The notes: generated by a model from the letters alone, not told the origin. A stretch of DNA of 64,000 bases from Rhabdochlamydiaceae bacterium (GCA_019752555.1 JAIELY010000002.1:1-64000); one strand, 5' to 3'; positions 21,893 to 31,638 are shown, counted from the stretch's first letter. Made by a program: numbers and translations.

Positions 21893-22671
21893 TCGATCAA
21901 CTTCATCCAAGAGCGTGGGACGAGAGACGAAATCTGATTATTCCAGGCGATTACAACACAACACTTGTCTTTTGCGTGGAACATTTTGTCAGTATCGCTC
22001 AATTAGCCATTCAAGATCATGATGCTTTTTATGTTGCCCTCTCTGGCGGCTCTACTCCGAAGGCGATCTTTGATTTATTAACCGCAGGACGCCTGGCATC
22101 CCATCTCAACTGGTCCAAAGTGCACCTGTTTTGGGGCGATGAACGCACCGTAGGTCCCGATCATCCCGATAATAATTACCGAATGGCAATGAGCTGCGGA
22201 CTTGGTAAAATGCCTATCCCTGCGGAGCAGATCCACCGAATGCACGCGGAAATCGATTTAGAGGAAAATGCAAAACGCTATGAAGAGACGATTCATACAG
22301 TCATGAAAGGGCGTCCTTTTGATTTGGTTATGCTCGGCATGGGAGAAGATGGCCACACCGCTTCGCTTTTTCCTCATACAAAAGGGCTTAAAGTGACAGA
22401 CCGACTGGTCATCGCCAATGAAATTCCTCAAAAAAACTGCGCGCGTATGACGCTCACCTACCCCTGCATCAACCGGGCAAACGCGATCGTCTTTTATGTG
22501 CTCGGGGCTTCTAAAAAATACACCCTCTCCGAGGTGCTTCTCTCCCCTCCTAATTTCGAGCGTTATCCGTCTCAAGCCATCGGCACAAAAGAGCACAAGG
22601 CTCTATGGATTGCTGATGAAGCTGCAGCTTCTGATTTAATGGAAAAACAAAAGAGCCTAAACTCTCATTAA
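21886..22671 (+). CDS. pgl: 6-phosphogluconolactonase
   Basis: A 261-residue enzyme (DevB type) that hydrolyses 6-phosphogluconolactone, the second oxidative pentose phosphate step. Motifs are YVALSGGSTPKAIFDLL, HLFWGDERTVGPDHPDNNYRM split around the phosphate site, and LGMGEDGHTASLFPHT. Length is normal. It overlaps the opcA stop by seven bases and ends 4 bases into the 3' end of the convergent TerC-like gene. Confidence 0.96.
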   Translation: MLIDQLHPRAWDERRNLIIPGDYNTTLVFCVEHFVSIAQLAIQDHDAFYVALSGGSTPKAIFDLLTAGRLASHLNWSKVHLFWGDERTVGPDHPDNNYRMAMSCGLGKMPIPAEQIHRMHAEIDLEENAKRYEETIHTVMKGRPFDLVMLGMGEDGHTASLFPHTKGLKVTDRLVIANEIPQKNCARMTLTYPCINRANAIVFYVLGASKKYTLSEVLLSPPNFERYPSQAIGTKEHKALWIADEAAASDLMEKQKSLNSH

Positions 22672-23588
22672 TTCTTCTTTTTTAAGGGGTACAGAAGAGA
22701 GAGCCCTGTTGTTGCCGCAAGAATAGCAACAACGATCCCTAAACAGAGAAATAGAGACATATCGTAGAATTTCATCAGGAGCATCTTCGAACCAATAAAC
22801 ACTAATATCGCAGCAAGACCATACTTAAAGAAACGGAGCTTGTTAAAATAACCTGACAAGACGAAATAGAGCGAGCGCAATCCCAAAATTGCAAAGATGT
22901 TGGATGTATAAACAATGAATGCATCGTTTGTAATTGCAAAAATGGCAGGAATCGAATCGAGCGCAAAAATCACATCTGCACTCTCAATGGTTAAATGAAC
23001 AAGAAACAGAGTTGTCATTTTCCATCTGCCTTTTTCTTTAACAAAAAACTGAGCTGTATCCTCTTTTTCTGAAAGAGGAAGCACTTTGCGCACAAGACGG
23101 ACAATGATGTTCTTTTCAGGACGCATTTGCTGTTCTTTTTGCAGAGCAAACTTAACACCCGTTGTCAATAGAACAACTCCCAAGAGGGTCGTTGCCCAGT
23201 GAAATTCTTGAATAAACTGAACTCCTAAGAGGATCAAAGTAATACGAAAAAAGATGGCCCCTAGAATACCCCAAAATAACACTTTATGCTGCAAATAGGG
23301 AGGAATTTTAAAGTAGGAAAAGACAAGAAGAAAAACAAAAAGGTTATCAATACTTAAGGATTTTTCAATAAGAAAACCGGTAAAGAATTCGAGCGCGGCA
23401 TTTGGACTGATCGCATAATAGACAAAGACGTTAAAAAGCAATGCGATAGCTACCCAAAACAAGGTAAGTAAAAGAGCTTCCCTACGCCGTACAATATGGG
23501 ATTTTCGATGAAACCCTCTTAAATCAAGCACGAGCATGCAAATAATCAAAATGTGAAATCCGATCCAAAAAAGATAGGGATGCGTCAT
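22668..23588 (-). CDS. TerC-family integral membrane protein
   Basis: A 306-residue inner-membrane protein with about eight or nine hydrophobic helices. It resembles the TerC/Alx family: FFTGFLIEKSLSIDNLFVFL and IESADVIFALDSIPAIFAIT carry the conserved acidic residues within membrane segments. Members move manganese or other metals, or respond to alkaline or tellurite stress. I place the start at 23588, because AAGGA lies six bases before that ATG; two in-frame upstream starts (up to 23612) have no such site. It is convergent with pgl and divergent from tsaD. Confidence 0.88.
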   Translation of the reverse strand: MTHPYLFWIGFHILIICMLVLDLRGFHRKSHIVRRREALLLTLFWVAIALLFNVFVYYAISPNAALEFFTGFLIEKSLSIDNLFVFLLVFSYFKIPPYLQHKVLFWGILGAIFFRITLILLGVQFIQEFHWATTLLGVVLLTTGVKFALQKEQQMRPEKNIIVRLVRKVLPLSEKEDTAQFFVKEKGRWKMTTLFLVHLTIESADVIFALDSIPAIFAITNDAFIVYTSNIFAILGLRSLYFVLSGYFNKLRFFKYGLAAILVFIGSKMLLMKFYDMSLFLCLGIVVAILAATTGLSLLYPLKKKN

Positions 23589-23700
23589 GTCCATTCCTTT
23601 AGAACTATCCAAATAACTTTAAAATACCTGATGAATATTTTTTTTAATACAAAATAACAACAGAATTTGCGATTATTTACGTTTAAATCTTTGGAGAGCA

Positions 23701-24717
23701 ATGATCGTATTAGGCCTTGAGAGCACTTGCGACGAAACAGCATGTGCGATTGTTAAAGATGGAAAAGAAATTTTAGCAAATGTGGTCTATTCTCAGATCG
23801 ATTTGCATATGCGTTATGGAGGGGTATTCCCGGAGCTGGCTTGCCGTAGACACATCGACGCGCTTATTCCTGTCATTCAAGCTGCACTAGACCAAGCAGG
23901 CCTCCCCTCTCATGCGATCGATTTGATCGCCGTTTCAAAAGGACCTGGACTCATTGGAGCCCTACTCATTGGTTTGAATGCCGCAAAAGCCCTTAGCTTC
24001 GCTTGGAACATTCCCTACATTGGAATCAATCATGTCGAGGCCCACCTCTACGCCGCCATGATGATCCAGGAAGAGCTTTTCTTTCCTGCTTTAGGACTTG
24101 TCGTCTCCGGAGGACATACGTTCATGGTTAAAATCGATGCAATTGGTTCCTATCAGATGATTGGCACAACCTTAGACGATGCGATCGGCGAGGCGTTTGA
24201 CAAGGTGGCAGCGCTTCTTGGCCTTCCCTATCCGGGTGGACCTGCAGTAGAAGCGCTTGCCAAACACGGAGACCCTTCTCGCTACCCATTTAAAGCAGGG
24301 TGTGTCAAAGGCAAACCTTGGGACTTTTCATTTTCCGGATTAAAGACTAATGTCCTCTATACACTAAAAGGACCCAATGCCGATAAGCATGCCCCGCTCC
24401 AGGTGCAAGAAGAGGACAAAGCGCATATTGCCGCTTCATTTCAAGAAACAGCCTTGAATGATCTTGTCACAAAAGCACAAGTTGCTGCCAAAGAATTGGG
24501 ATGCAAAGCGATCTATGTCGGCGGCGGCGTGAGTCAAAATCAGCGTTTAAGAGATCTCTTTGCCCAAAAGGAAAAAAATCTGCCCGTCTATTTTCCGACA
24601 AAAGAATTAAGTGTGGATAATGCAGCGATGATCGCAGGCCTCGGATACGCTTGCTTTCTAAAAAGAAAAGAGGGTGATCCTCTTGATTTAGAGCCTCAAA
24701 CGCGGATCCCTCTATAA
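23701..24717 (+). CDS. tsaD: tRNA N6-threonylcarbamoyladenosine transferase
   Basis: A 338-residue TsaD (formerly Gcp/YgjD), which transfers the threonylcarbamoyl group to A37 of ANN-reading tRNAs together with TsaB and TsaE. Visible motifs are LGLESTCDETACAIV at the start, the metal-binding HVEAHLYA, VVSGGHTFMV, and the late ASNAK-like YVGGGVSQNQRLRD. Length is normal. GGAG lies six bases before the ATG. It stands alone, divergent from the TerC-like gene. Confidence 0.97.
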   Translation: MIVLGLESTCDETACAIVKDGKEILANVVYSQIDLHMRYGGVFPELACRRHIDALIPVIQAALDQAGLPSHAIDLIAVSKGPGLIGALLIGLNAAKALSFAWNIPYIGINHVEAHLYAAMMIQEELFFPALGLVVSGGHTFMVKIDAIGSYQMIGTTLDDAIGEAFDKVAALLGLPYPGGPAVEALAKHGDPSRYPFKAGCVKGKPWDFSFSGLKTNVLYTLKGPNADKHAPLQVQEEDKAHIAASFQETALNDLVTKAQVAAKELGCKAIYVGGGVSQNQRLRDLFAQKEKNLPVYFPTKELSVDNAAMIAGLGYACFLKRKEGDPLDLEPQTRIPL

Positions 24718-24761
24718 GAGCATAGGGTTACACACTAATTTTAATCGACAAGCTTTCCCTG

Positions 24762-26012
24762 TTATCCCGCTGTACGTCTTCCCAAATGATAAGACTTATC
24801 CGCTTGTTGCTTCTTAGGTGCTTTTTCCTCTGTTAAACTTTTCTCTTCTGAGGAAATGAGCACAACGCGGTTGGGCCTGTAGTGATAAGACAGGGCTTTG
24901 GATTCTCCCTCATCTTTGGAAGCCGATTCCCGATGCAGCTGCTTTGAAGGTTGAACAGATGTGCGCTGCTGATTCTGCCCTTCTTGCGAATAGACAGAAT
25001 TTCTAGAAGAGTTTTGGGTTGTGCCAGAGGTCGATCGCTGCTGTTTTGGCGCTGCCTCACGTTGAGAGCGTGGCGACATCTGTTTTTCCTTAGCCTCTCT
25101 TTGAACAGATTGACGTGGCGCTTGCCTTAATGCAGGAGAAGATCTTTGCTGCCGAGGTTTAGTTTGCGGTTGCATGCGAGGCTGTTTTGCTTCTTTGTTC
25201 TCTTCTGTCTGCACAGATTGGCGGGGTTTGGGGGCTTTTTGCTGCTGGGGATTTTTGGGCGCCTGCTGCTTTTTTTTCTCTTCAGTTTGAGTAGAGGAAG
25301 GAGCGCTTTGCTTCTCTTTGGGAACTTGATTCTGCTCGTGCGCTTTAGGCTGTTGTTTCCTATTGGGCTGCCCAGTGCCTGTTTTAGGAGGCTCTTGTGC
25401 AAAAAGGGCCTCTCTTTGAGGTGCAGCGATCTGTTCTTGCTTTTCAACCTGTTGGCGCGCTGCTTGTCTAGAAGGCCGCAGACGAACACGGGGATTGCGA
25501 AGGGGATCTAATTTTTGAGCGCGTGATTCAACCGATGATTCCGGAGGAAGAACTTGGCTTTGGGCCTGATTTTGAATGATGGGAGGGGCTACGTGATCTT
25601 CCGCTGCAAAATCATCGACAATTGCACTGCGTTCGCGCAACACATTTTCAGCCGGTTTTTCTTCGACAACATTAGAAGGATTAGTCTCTTTCGCTTCTCG
25701 ATGCGTGACTCTAGGGCGATTGCTATGTTTGAGAGCCTCTTGAGCGCCTCCTTTATAAGAAGGTGTGGAAGATCCATTTTGCTTAGAAGAATTTCTTTGA
25801 ACTGGTTGAATCTCCAAAGACTCCCCATTCGCTTGGGAAGAGACAGCTGTCTCAGAATGCACTGGCTCGGATTCTGAAAGAATAAGAGGCTCTTGAATCA
25901 GATCTTCGTAAGCAATCGGATCTTCTGTTCTTTCGTGGATTGGCTTCATCTCTGTATTCATTGAAAAGCAAATCAGTGGAGATAACAAACAAAGCAAACC
26001 AATCTTTTTCAT
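24762..26012 (-). CDS. Exported Gln/Lys/Pro-rich low-complexity protein
   Basis: A 416-residue protein from the ATG at 26012, chosen because AGAGG lies eight bases upstream and a signal peptide (MKKIGLLCLLSPLICFSMN) starts there; a longer in-frame start at 26066 would hide the signal. After about residue 150 the sequence is almost only Gln, Lys, Pro, Arg, Ser, Glu and Ala, with loosely repeated PRQSVQ-E motifs. It should be disordered and highly charged. There is no recognisable domain. Export to the periplasm or surface is likely. It is unique to this region as far as I can tell and is flanked by tsaD (convergent) and rpmG (divergent). Confidence 0.72.
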   Translation of the reverse strand: MKKIGLLCLLSPLICFSMNTEMKPIHERTEDPIAYEDLIQEPLILSESEPVHSETAVSSQANGESLEIQPVQRNSSKQNGSSTPSYKGGAQEALKHSNRPRVTHREAKETNPSNVVEEKPAENVLRERSAIVDDFAAEDHVAPPIIQNQAQSQVLPPESSVESRAQKLDPLRNPRVRLRPSRQAARQQVEKQEQIAAPQREALFAQEPPKTGTGQPNRKQQPKAHEQNQVPKEKQSAPSSTQTEEKKKQQAPKNPQQQKAPKPRQSVQTEENKEAKQPRMQPQTKPRQQRSSPALRQAPRQSVQREAKEKQMSPRSQREAAPKQQRSTSGTTQNSSRNSVYSQEGQNQQRTSVQPSKQLHRESASKDEGESKALSYHYRPNRVVLISSEEKSLTEEKAPKKQQADKSYHLGRRTAG

Positions 26013-26248
26013 ATAAAAACCTCTTATTCCAATATTTATATCTGAAATTAACACCAAAAAACTCATCTAACTTCTTTAACACATCTAACAACAAGAAAAT
26101 TAAATTGTAAACATGTTAATTAAAAAAGAAACAGTCGAACTCTTTCTAAAGCACTCACTCTGAATGTCTAATAAATATTTTAAAACGCGCCGCTTTTCCG
26201 AGTTGAAGCCATTCAGATCTTTCTTCTTGAGAATTAATGATCTATTTT

Positions 26249-26277
26249 TTTACAATGGCGCCATTCTAGAATATAAG
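26249..26277 (+). promoter_or_regulatory. Promoter of rpmG
   Basis: TTTACA (26249-26254), a 17-base spacer and TATAAG (26272-26277). The spacer contains the palindrome ATGGCGCCAT. The expected start is about 26284, and GGAG lies just before the coding region. The rest of the 26013-26248 gap is AT-rich with no gene seen. Confidence 0.55.
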
Positions 26278-26296
26278 AATTGATTGGAGATATCTT

Positions 26297-26455
26297 ATGG
26301 CAAAAGGTGCACGTGAAAATATCAAGATGAAAAGCACAGAAAGCGATGAATTCTATTCGACGACCAAGAACAAACGCACATCTACTCAAAGGCTCGAGCT
26401 GAAAAAGTATGACAAAAAGCTCAAGCGTCACGTGATTTTCAAAGAAGCTAAATAG
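26297..26455 (+). CDS. rpmG: 50S ribosomal protein L33
   Basis: A 52-residue basic protein beginning MAKGARENIKMKSTES and containing YSTTKNKRTS, RLELKKYD and KRHVIFKEAK, the pattern of bacterial L33. It lacks the paired CxxC zinc motifs, so it is the zinc-free form. GGAG lies eight bases upstream of the ATG and a promoter lies at 26249-26277. The order L33, then a Lol-type permease and ATPase, is also found in Chlamydia. Confidence 0.95.
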   Translation: MAKGARENIKMKSTESDEFYSTTKNKRTSTQRLELKKYDKKLKRHVIFKEAK

Positions 26456-26476
26456 TCTTTTCCTTATGAATTCTTG

Positions 26477-26502
26477 ACTTTGCAACCTGTAAGTTGCAAA
26501 GT
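26477..26502 (+). terminator. Perfect 10-bp hairpin after rpmG
   Basis: ACTTTGCAAC and GTTGCAAAGT around a 6-base loop, 21 bases after the L33 stop codon. The T run expected of a simple terminator is missing, so it may stop transcription weakly or protect the rpmG mRNA end while letting the permease gene be read. Confidence 0.5.
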
Positions 26503-26548
26503 TAGGAATGTTTAGGCATTTTTCAAGAGACTAAGTAAGGATGAGCTG

Positions 26549-28669
26549 ATGTTTGAGTTATCAATCGCTTTAAAGTATCTCATCCCTCGCCGCAAACAGC
26601 TCTCTGTTTCATTAATCGCATTGATGTCTGTCGCGGTCATTTCGCTTGTTGTTTGGCTTGTTCTTGTCTTTCTCTCGGTTACAGAAGGCATTGAGCGCAG
26701 CTGGCTCGATAAATTAACCAAACTCAACGCTCCCTTGAGGATTACACCGACTCAAGAATACTATTCCTCCTATTACTATAACATCGACGCTCTTTCGGGA
26801 TCCTCCCAGTTCCATCCTAAAACGCTCGGGGAAAAAGCGCTTGCCGAGATCAGCGATCCTTATCTCCCAGAAGAAGATGAAGCGCTGCCCTTCCACTTTC
26901 CTCAAGCAGATAGAAATCCTGATGGCACGCTGCGCGATCCTGTTAAAATCGCCTACCAAATTTTATCGGACTTACAAAAAAAGCACACAGGATTTTGCTT
27001 TCAGGACTATGAACTAGCAGGCGCCCTGATGCGTTTGCAAATGCTCCGATCGACACCCAGCCATCCGACATCAAAAGAAACCCAAAGCTTTTTAACACAA
27101 GCCTCTTATGTCGCCTCCTTTGCAGATAAAAGCCCCTATGCAGCCTCCCTTGTTCAGCCTCCTCGGCTTCAGGATCTCAATCACTTATTTTTTTTAGGCT
27201 CGCGCACCTTGGAAAACCCCCGCGAGGATGCTCCGACAGTCGTGCGGTCCGCTTCTTTAAATACGAGCTCTTCCTTCTTTAAAATTCTTGCGGATCATAG
27301 CCAAATTAGCCGTTTGAAAAGTGTAAAAGGGCAGTGGAAACTGCCGCCGTCGGTGCTCCCTTCTTCCGCAAGCTTTTCTGCGATCGCTTTAATGCAAGGC
27401 GGCAAAATCGCTCAGGTGATTCTTCTCACAGATCCTAAGCTGCCAAAAGGAATGCCGGAACAACTGCGGCTTGGAAAATTAATCGTAAATGAAGGAGAGC
27501 TCCACTTTGAAACTGCCTCGAACGAATACCATCCCATTTCTTTAGCAACCCCTTTAATGATCGACAACGATCTCTCCTTTAAAGCATCGCTTATCCCCTC
27601 TTCATTAAACTCTGCAAGAACACAACAGGAAATTCAATTTGAGATCTCAGGAACACTTCAAAACCAGCCCTTACAAGGCGTTGTCCCCTGGACTGGTCTT
27701 GAAATTGAGGATGCCAAGATCCACTCCAAATTCTCCTCTCAGCCGCCTAGCACACTGCCTTGGCTTGCCCTTTGGAAAACGGCACATGGATCGCAAGCCC
27801 AGCTTCCAACGAGCCATGAACGGGAAGCGGGAGTGCTTTTAGCAAGAAACTTTCAAGACAATGGCGTGTTAATCGGAGATCGTGGGTATCTCTCTTACAC
27901 AACCGCTTCTTTAGGCTCGATCCAAGAACAGCGCTTACCCATTTTTGTCGCCGGGTTTTACGATCCGGGTGTTCTTTCGATCGGATCGAAGTTCATTTTA
28001 GTTCCCGGTAAGATTGTTCAAGCAATCAACGCTTCTTCCTCTTCTTTCAACTTGGACAAACTGCAGTCTAATGGGCTCCAAGTCTGGTTTGAACACTTAA
28101 AAGATGCACACAAAATTAAAGCGGAATTGACCCAAGCCTTTGAAAAGGCTGGGATCGATTCCTATTGGAATATCGCTACATTCCACGATTATGACTTTGC
28201 AAAAGACCTGCTCCAACAATTCCAAAGCGATAAAACATTGTTTACTTTAATCGGAGGCATTATCCTTATTGTCGCCTGCTGCAACATCATCTCGCTTCTT
28301 GTTTTACTCGTGAATGATAAAAAACAGCAGATTGGAATTCTTCAAGCCATGGGAGCCTCCTCTCGCAGCATCGCTTTAATTTTTGGAACCTCAGGAGCTT
28401 TTTTAGGAATGATCAGCAGCCTAATTGGAACTGCAGCAGCTCTTTATACCCTTCACCATATCGATTCTCTTGCCACTTTGCTCAGCATGATCCAAGGACA
28501 CGATGCCTTTAATGCCGCATTCTATGGAAATTCTCTGCCGAATGAACTCAGCTCTCACGCTGTCATTTTCGTTCTGATCGCAACCCCTTTGATTTCCCTT
28601 TGCGCAGGACTTGTTCCTGCAATTAAAGCCTGTCGTTTACGTCCCTCTGCCATCTTGAGGTCAGAATGA
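26549..28669 (+). CDS. Lol-type ABC permease (FtsX-like)
   Basis: A 706-residue inner-membrane permease. One helix near residues 20-50 (LSVSLIALMSVAVISLVVWL), a long periplasmic part of about 500 residues, and three C-terminal helices (about 570-700) with the FtsX pattern DKKQQIGILQAMGAS. This is the LolC/LolE layout, but the periplasmic part is longer than in E. coli LolC/E (about 400 residues total), as in chlamydial homologues. It should release lipoproteins from the inner membrane with the ATPase that overlaps its last four bases. Only one permease gene is seen here, so it may act as a homodimer. No symbol is given because LolC and LolE cannot be told apart. Confidence 0.86.
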   Translation: MFELSIALKYLIPRRKQLSVSLIALMSVAVISLVVWLVLVFLSVTEGIERSWLDKLTKLNAPLRITPTQEYYSSYYYNIDALSGSSQFHPKTLGEKALAEISDPYLPEEDEALPFHFPQADRNPDGTLRDPVKIAYQILSDLQKKHTGFCFQDYELAGALMRLQMLRSTPSHPTSKETQSFLTQASYVASFADKSPYAASLVQPPRLQDLNHLFFLGSRTLENPREDAPTVVRSASLNTSSSFFKILADHSQISRLKSVKGQWKLPPSVLPSSASFSAIALMQGGKIAQVILLTDPKLPKGMPEQLRLGKLIVNEGELHFETASNEYHPISLATPLMIDNDLSFKASLIPSSLNSARTQQEIQFEISGTLQNQPLQGVVPWTGLEIEDAKIHSKFSSQPPSTLPWLALWKTAHGSQAQLPTSHEREAGVLLARNFQDNGVLIGDRGYLSYTTASLGSIQEQRLPIFVAGFYDPGVLSIGSKFILVPGKIVQAINASSSSFNLDKLQSNGLQVWFEHLKDAHKIKAELTQAFEKAGIDSYWNIATFHDYDFAKDLLQQFQSDKTLFTLIGGIILIVACCNIISLLVLLVNDKKQQIGILQAMGASSRSIALIFGTSGAFLGMISSLIGTAAALYTLHHIDSLATLLSMIQGHDAFNAAFYGNSLPNELSSHAVIFVLIATPLISLCAGLVPAIKACRLRPSAILRSE

Positions 28670-29358
28670 TATTATCAGCATGCGGCATCAAAAAAACTTA
28701 TCTAGCATCCACACCTGTTGATGTATTAAAAGGCGTTAACCTAGAGGTTCCTAAAGCAAGCGCGATTGCTATTATGGGAAAATCGGGCTCTGGTAAAAGC
28801 ACGCTGCTCCATATTTTGGGGACCTTGGAGAAACCTTGTTCTGGCACATTAACGATCTCTGGAGTTTCGACTGCCACATATCCGCTGCCTATTTTGCGCA
28901 ATCGGCATATCGGCTTTGTTTTTCAATCATGCCATCTTCTTGATGACACCACCGTGTTAGAAAATGTCCTGATGCCCGCAAAAATTGCGCGAACTGCCAC
29001 CCACGTTGGAAGTCCAGCCCATCATCGAGCGCTGTATTTACTTGAGGCTGTCGGATTAAAAGAGCGCGCCCATTTTCTCGCCAAAAACCTCTCTGGAGGG
29101 GAAAAACAACGCGCTGCTATTGCACGTGCCTTATGCAACGATCCCGAACTCATTTTAGCAGATGAACCCTCTGGCAATCTCGATCATGCCCACTCTCTTG
29201 TGATTCATCAGCTTTTGATTGATCTAACTAAGAAAAAAGGCAAAAGCCTTATCGTTGTGACGCATGATGAAGAGCTCGCAGCCTTATGCGATGCGATTTA
29301 CGTACTAAAAAGTGGCATTTTATCCCTGTCATCGCATAATTTCTCTGCAACGGATTAA
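28666..29358 (+). CDS. lolD: ABC transporter ATPase, LolD type
   Basis: A 230-residue ATPase that drives lipoprotein release with the preceding permease. Walker A is GKSGSGKST (about 38-46), the signature is LSGGEKQRAAIARAL, and Walker B is LILADEPSGNLD, typical of the LolD/MacB group. Start and permease stop overlap as ATGA, so they are translated together. Its C-terminal codons run close to the ugd ribosome site, 16 bases before the ugd start. Confidence 0.9.
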   Translation: MILSACGIKKTYLASTPVDVLKGVNLEVPKASAIAIMGKSGSGKSTLLHILGTLEKPCSGTLTISGVSTATYPLPILRNRHIGFVFQSCHLLDDTTVLENVLMPAKIARTATHVGSPAHHRALYLLEAVGLKERAHFLAKNLSGGEKQRAAIARALCNDPELILADEPSGNLDHAHSLVIHQLLIDLTKKKGKSLIVVTHDEELAALCDAIYVLKSGILSLSSHNFSATD

Positions 29359-29374
29359 ATGGAAGGAAAAACAG

Positions 29375-30748
29375 ATGGAAATTGCAGTAGTGGGCGTTGG
29401 ATACGTGGGTCTTGTCAGTGCAGCAGGTTTTTGTGAAATGGGACATCGTGTCACCTGTATTGATATCGATTCCAATAAAGTCGAATCGCTGCAACAAGGC
29501 ACAATCCCATTTTATGAGCCGGGGCTAAAAGAAATTGTTCTGCGCAATAGCGAAGCTAAAAGGCTTTCATTCACGTGTGAATATGGCCCTGCGATCCAAG
29601 AAGCTGAGGTATGCTTTATTGCAGTTCCCACTCCGTCGCAAGAAGATGGATCCTGCGACTTATCCTATGTACTTTCTGCTGCCAAAAAGATTGCCGAAGA
29701 AATGAGCTGCTATTGCTTGATCGTGATTAAATCCACCGTGCCCATCGGCAGCACCGATAAGGTCAAGGAAGTCATTAGCGACACCTTAGAAACACGGGGT
29801 CTTTGCATTTCCTTTGATATCGTCTTCAACCCTGAATTTTTAAAGGAGGGGTGCGCAGTTCAAGACTGTTTAAAACCAGATAGAATTGTCATTGGCGCAG
29901 AGAACACCAAATCTATTGAACTCATGCGCAAAATCTATGCTCCTTTCACACTTAATCACGACAGAATCCTCGTTATGGATATCCGCTCGGCTGAAATGAC
30001 TAAATACGCTGCCAATGCCATGCTTGCAACGCGCATTTCGTTTATGAATGAACTTTCTCTTCTTTGCGAAAAGCTCGGTGCTAATATTCACGACGTCAGA
30101 ATCGGGATCGGGTCTGATGCTAGAATTGGCTATCAATTTCTCTATGCAGGTATTGGTTACGGGGGCTCTTGTTTTCCAAAAGACATTCAAGCGCTTCTAA
30201 AAACAGCCGAACAAGCCTCGATCGAAATGCCCATTCTCAATGCCGTTGAAACGATCAACCAAAGGCAGCGGCTTCATTTTGCTCAAAAAATCCTCTCCTA
30301 TTACGAAATGCAGGGAGCAATCGCAGGTAAAACGTTGGCTATTTGGGGACTCTCATTTAAGCCAGACACCGATGACATGCGCCAAGCGCCCTCTCTTACC
30401 CTGATCCAAATCCTTCTCGATCAAGGAGTCCACTTAAGACTCTTTGATCCAGTGGCAATGCCAAATGCGCAGAAAATCTTCCCCCCCTCTCAGCGCATGG
30501 TCTATGCTAAAGACGAATATGAAGCTGCCTATGGGGCAGATGGGATCGTGCTCTTGACCGAGTGGAAACAGTTTCGCTTTGTCGACTTTAAGAAAATCCT
30601 CTCAGATTTAAAAGGAAATGCTTTTTTTGATGGAAGAAACCAATACCACCCTCATGAAATGGCAGAAAAGGGCTTTAATTACTTCTGTATCGGACACGCT
30701 CCTTGCGGCTCATTAAAACCCTTAGAGGAGGCGCTGCCTACTATATGA
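29375..30748 (+). CDS. ugd: UDP-glucose 6-dehydrogenase family protein
   Basis: A 457-residue NAD-dependent nucleotide-sugar dehydrogenase, most like UDP-glucose dehydrogenase, which makes UDP-glucuronate. The start at 29375 is chosen because GGAAGG precedes it and the Rossmann motif VVGVGYVGLVSAAGF begins at once; the frame is open upstream to 29312. The catalytic Cys is in GYGGSCFPKDIQAL, and the hexamer/C-terminal part is LWGLSFKPDTDDMRQAPS-like. It is overlapped by the next gene (ATGA). Substrate choice between UDP-glucose and a related sugar is not certain from sequence alone. Confidence 0.92.
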   Translation: MEIAVVGVGYVGLVSAAGFCEMGHRVTCIDIDSNKVESLQQGTIPFYEPGLKEIVLRNSEAKRLSFTCEYGPAIQEAEVCFIAVPTPSQEDGSCDLSYVLSAAKKIAEEMSCYCLIVIKSTVPIGSTDKVKEVISDTLETRGLCISFDIVFNPEFLKEGCAVQDCLKPDRIVIGAENTKSIELMRKIYAPFTLNHDRILVMDIRSAEMTKYAANAMLATRISFMNELSLLCEKLGANIHDVRIGIGSDARIGYQFLYAGIGYGGSCFPKDIQALLKTAEQASIEMPILNAVETINQRQRLHFAQKILSYYEMQGAIAGKTLAIWGLSFKPDTDDMRQAPSLTLIQILLDQGVHLRLFDPVAMPNAQKIFPPSQRMVYAKDEYEAAYGADGIVLLTEWKQFRFVDFKKILSDLKGNAFFDGRNQYHPHEMAEKGFNYFCIGHAPCGSLKPLEEALPTI

Positions 30749-31638
30749 CAGAACTACTGTTAGAACCCTTTCTCGATGCCGCAAAAGATCACATCGACAA
30801 CCGTTTAGCTAAGATTCTTCCCTCTGACACAAGCCTTCCCTATGCTCATCTTTTTGATGCTGCGCGCTACTCTCTTCTCTCTTCTGCGAAAAGGCTCCGT
30901 CCGCTGCTTGTTCTGGCTACTGCAACAAGCTATGGCGCGTCGCTAGAATGCGCTTTGGACCCTGCGTGCGCATTAGAGCTTGTCCACACCTATTCTCTTA
31001 TCCACGATGACCTGCCCTCGATGGACGACGACGATTTCCGCAGAGGAAAACCGACTTTGCACAAGGTGTATCCAGAGGCCCATGCGATTTTGACAGGGGA
31101 CTACCTGCTCACCCGAGCATTTGAAATTCTAGCTCAAGCTCCCAACCTCACAGACACAAAAAAAATCCAGCTCGTCCGCTCTCTTGCCGCACACGCCGGT
31201 GCGCATGGGATGTTAGGTGGGCAAGTGATCGATCTGGCCTCTGAAAATAAACAGATCGATTGGAAAACACTCGAGCTCATGCATCATTATAAAACAGGCT
31301 CGCTTCTCATCGCATGCCTAGAGTTCGGCGGAATCATTGGATCCGCTCCTGCAGATGATCTCGTGTTGCTGCAGAATATCGGTCGAAACATAGGAATCGC
31401 CTTTCAAATCATTGACGATACCCTCGATGTGACAAGCTCCTTAGAACAAATGGGAAAGCTCAGCGGCTCCGATCTTGCCCATCAAAAATCGACAGCTCTT
31501 TCTTTTTTTAATTTAGAGGAATGTCAACAACAGGCGCAGACGCTGTTAACTAGAGCGTTATCTGAGCTGCAGCAGCTCTCGCAACCAGCGCCGCTTCTTG
31601 CCTCTTTATTTCATCGGCTCGTCGAGAGGAACTGCTAA
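30745..31638 (+). CDS. ispA: Short-chain polyprenyl diphosphate synthase
   Basis: A 297-residue trans-prenyltransferase (farnesyl/geranylgeranyl diphosphate synthase type). The first Asp-rich motif is DDLPSMDDDD, followed by RRGKPT; the second is IIDDTLD. The start at 30745 overlaps the ugd stop by four bases; an upstream in-frame ATG at 30703 lies within ugd and is rejected. It condenses isopentenyl diphosphate made through the pathway that includes Dxs and IspG, both encoded in this window. Chain length cannot be read with certainty. Confidence 0.93.
   Translation: MTELLLEPFLDAAKDHIDNRLAKILPSDTSLPYAHLFDAARYSLLSSAKRLRPLLVLATATSYGASLECALDPACALELVHTYSLIHDDLPSMDDDDFRRGKPTLHKVYPEAHAILTGDYLLTRAFEILAQAPNLTDTKKIQLVRSLAAHAGAHGMLGGQVIDLASENKQIDWKTLELMHHYKTGSLLIACLEFGGIIGSAPADDLVLLQNIGRNIGIAFQIIDDTLDVTSSLEQMGKLSGSDLAHQKSTALSFFNLEECQQQAQTLLTRALSELQQLSQPAPLLASLFHRLVERNC

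Noticed and set aside
25146-25511. Plus-strand Leu/Phe-rich frame of 121 codons
   Set aside because: Antisense of the Gln/Lys-rich protein; CTT/TTG codons mirror AAG/CAA. No start signals.
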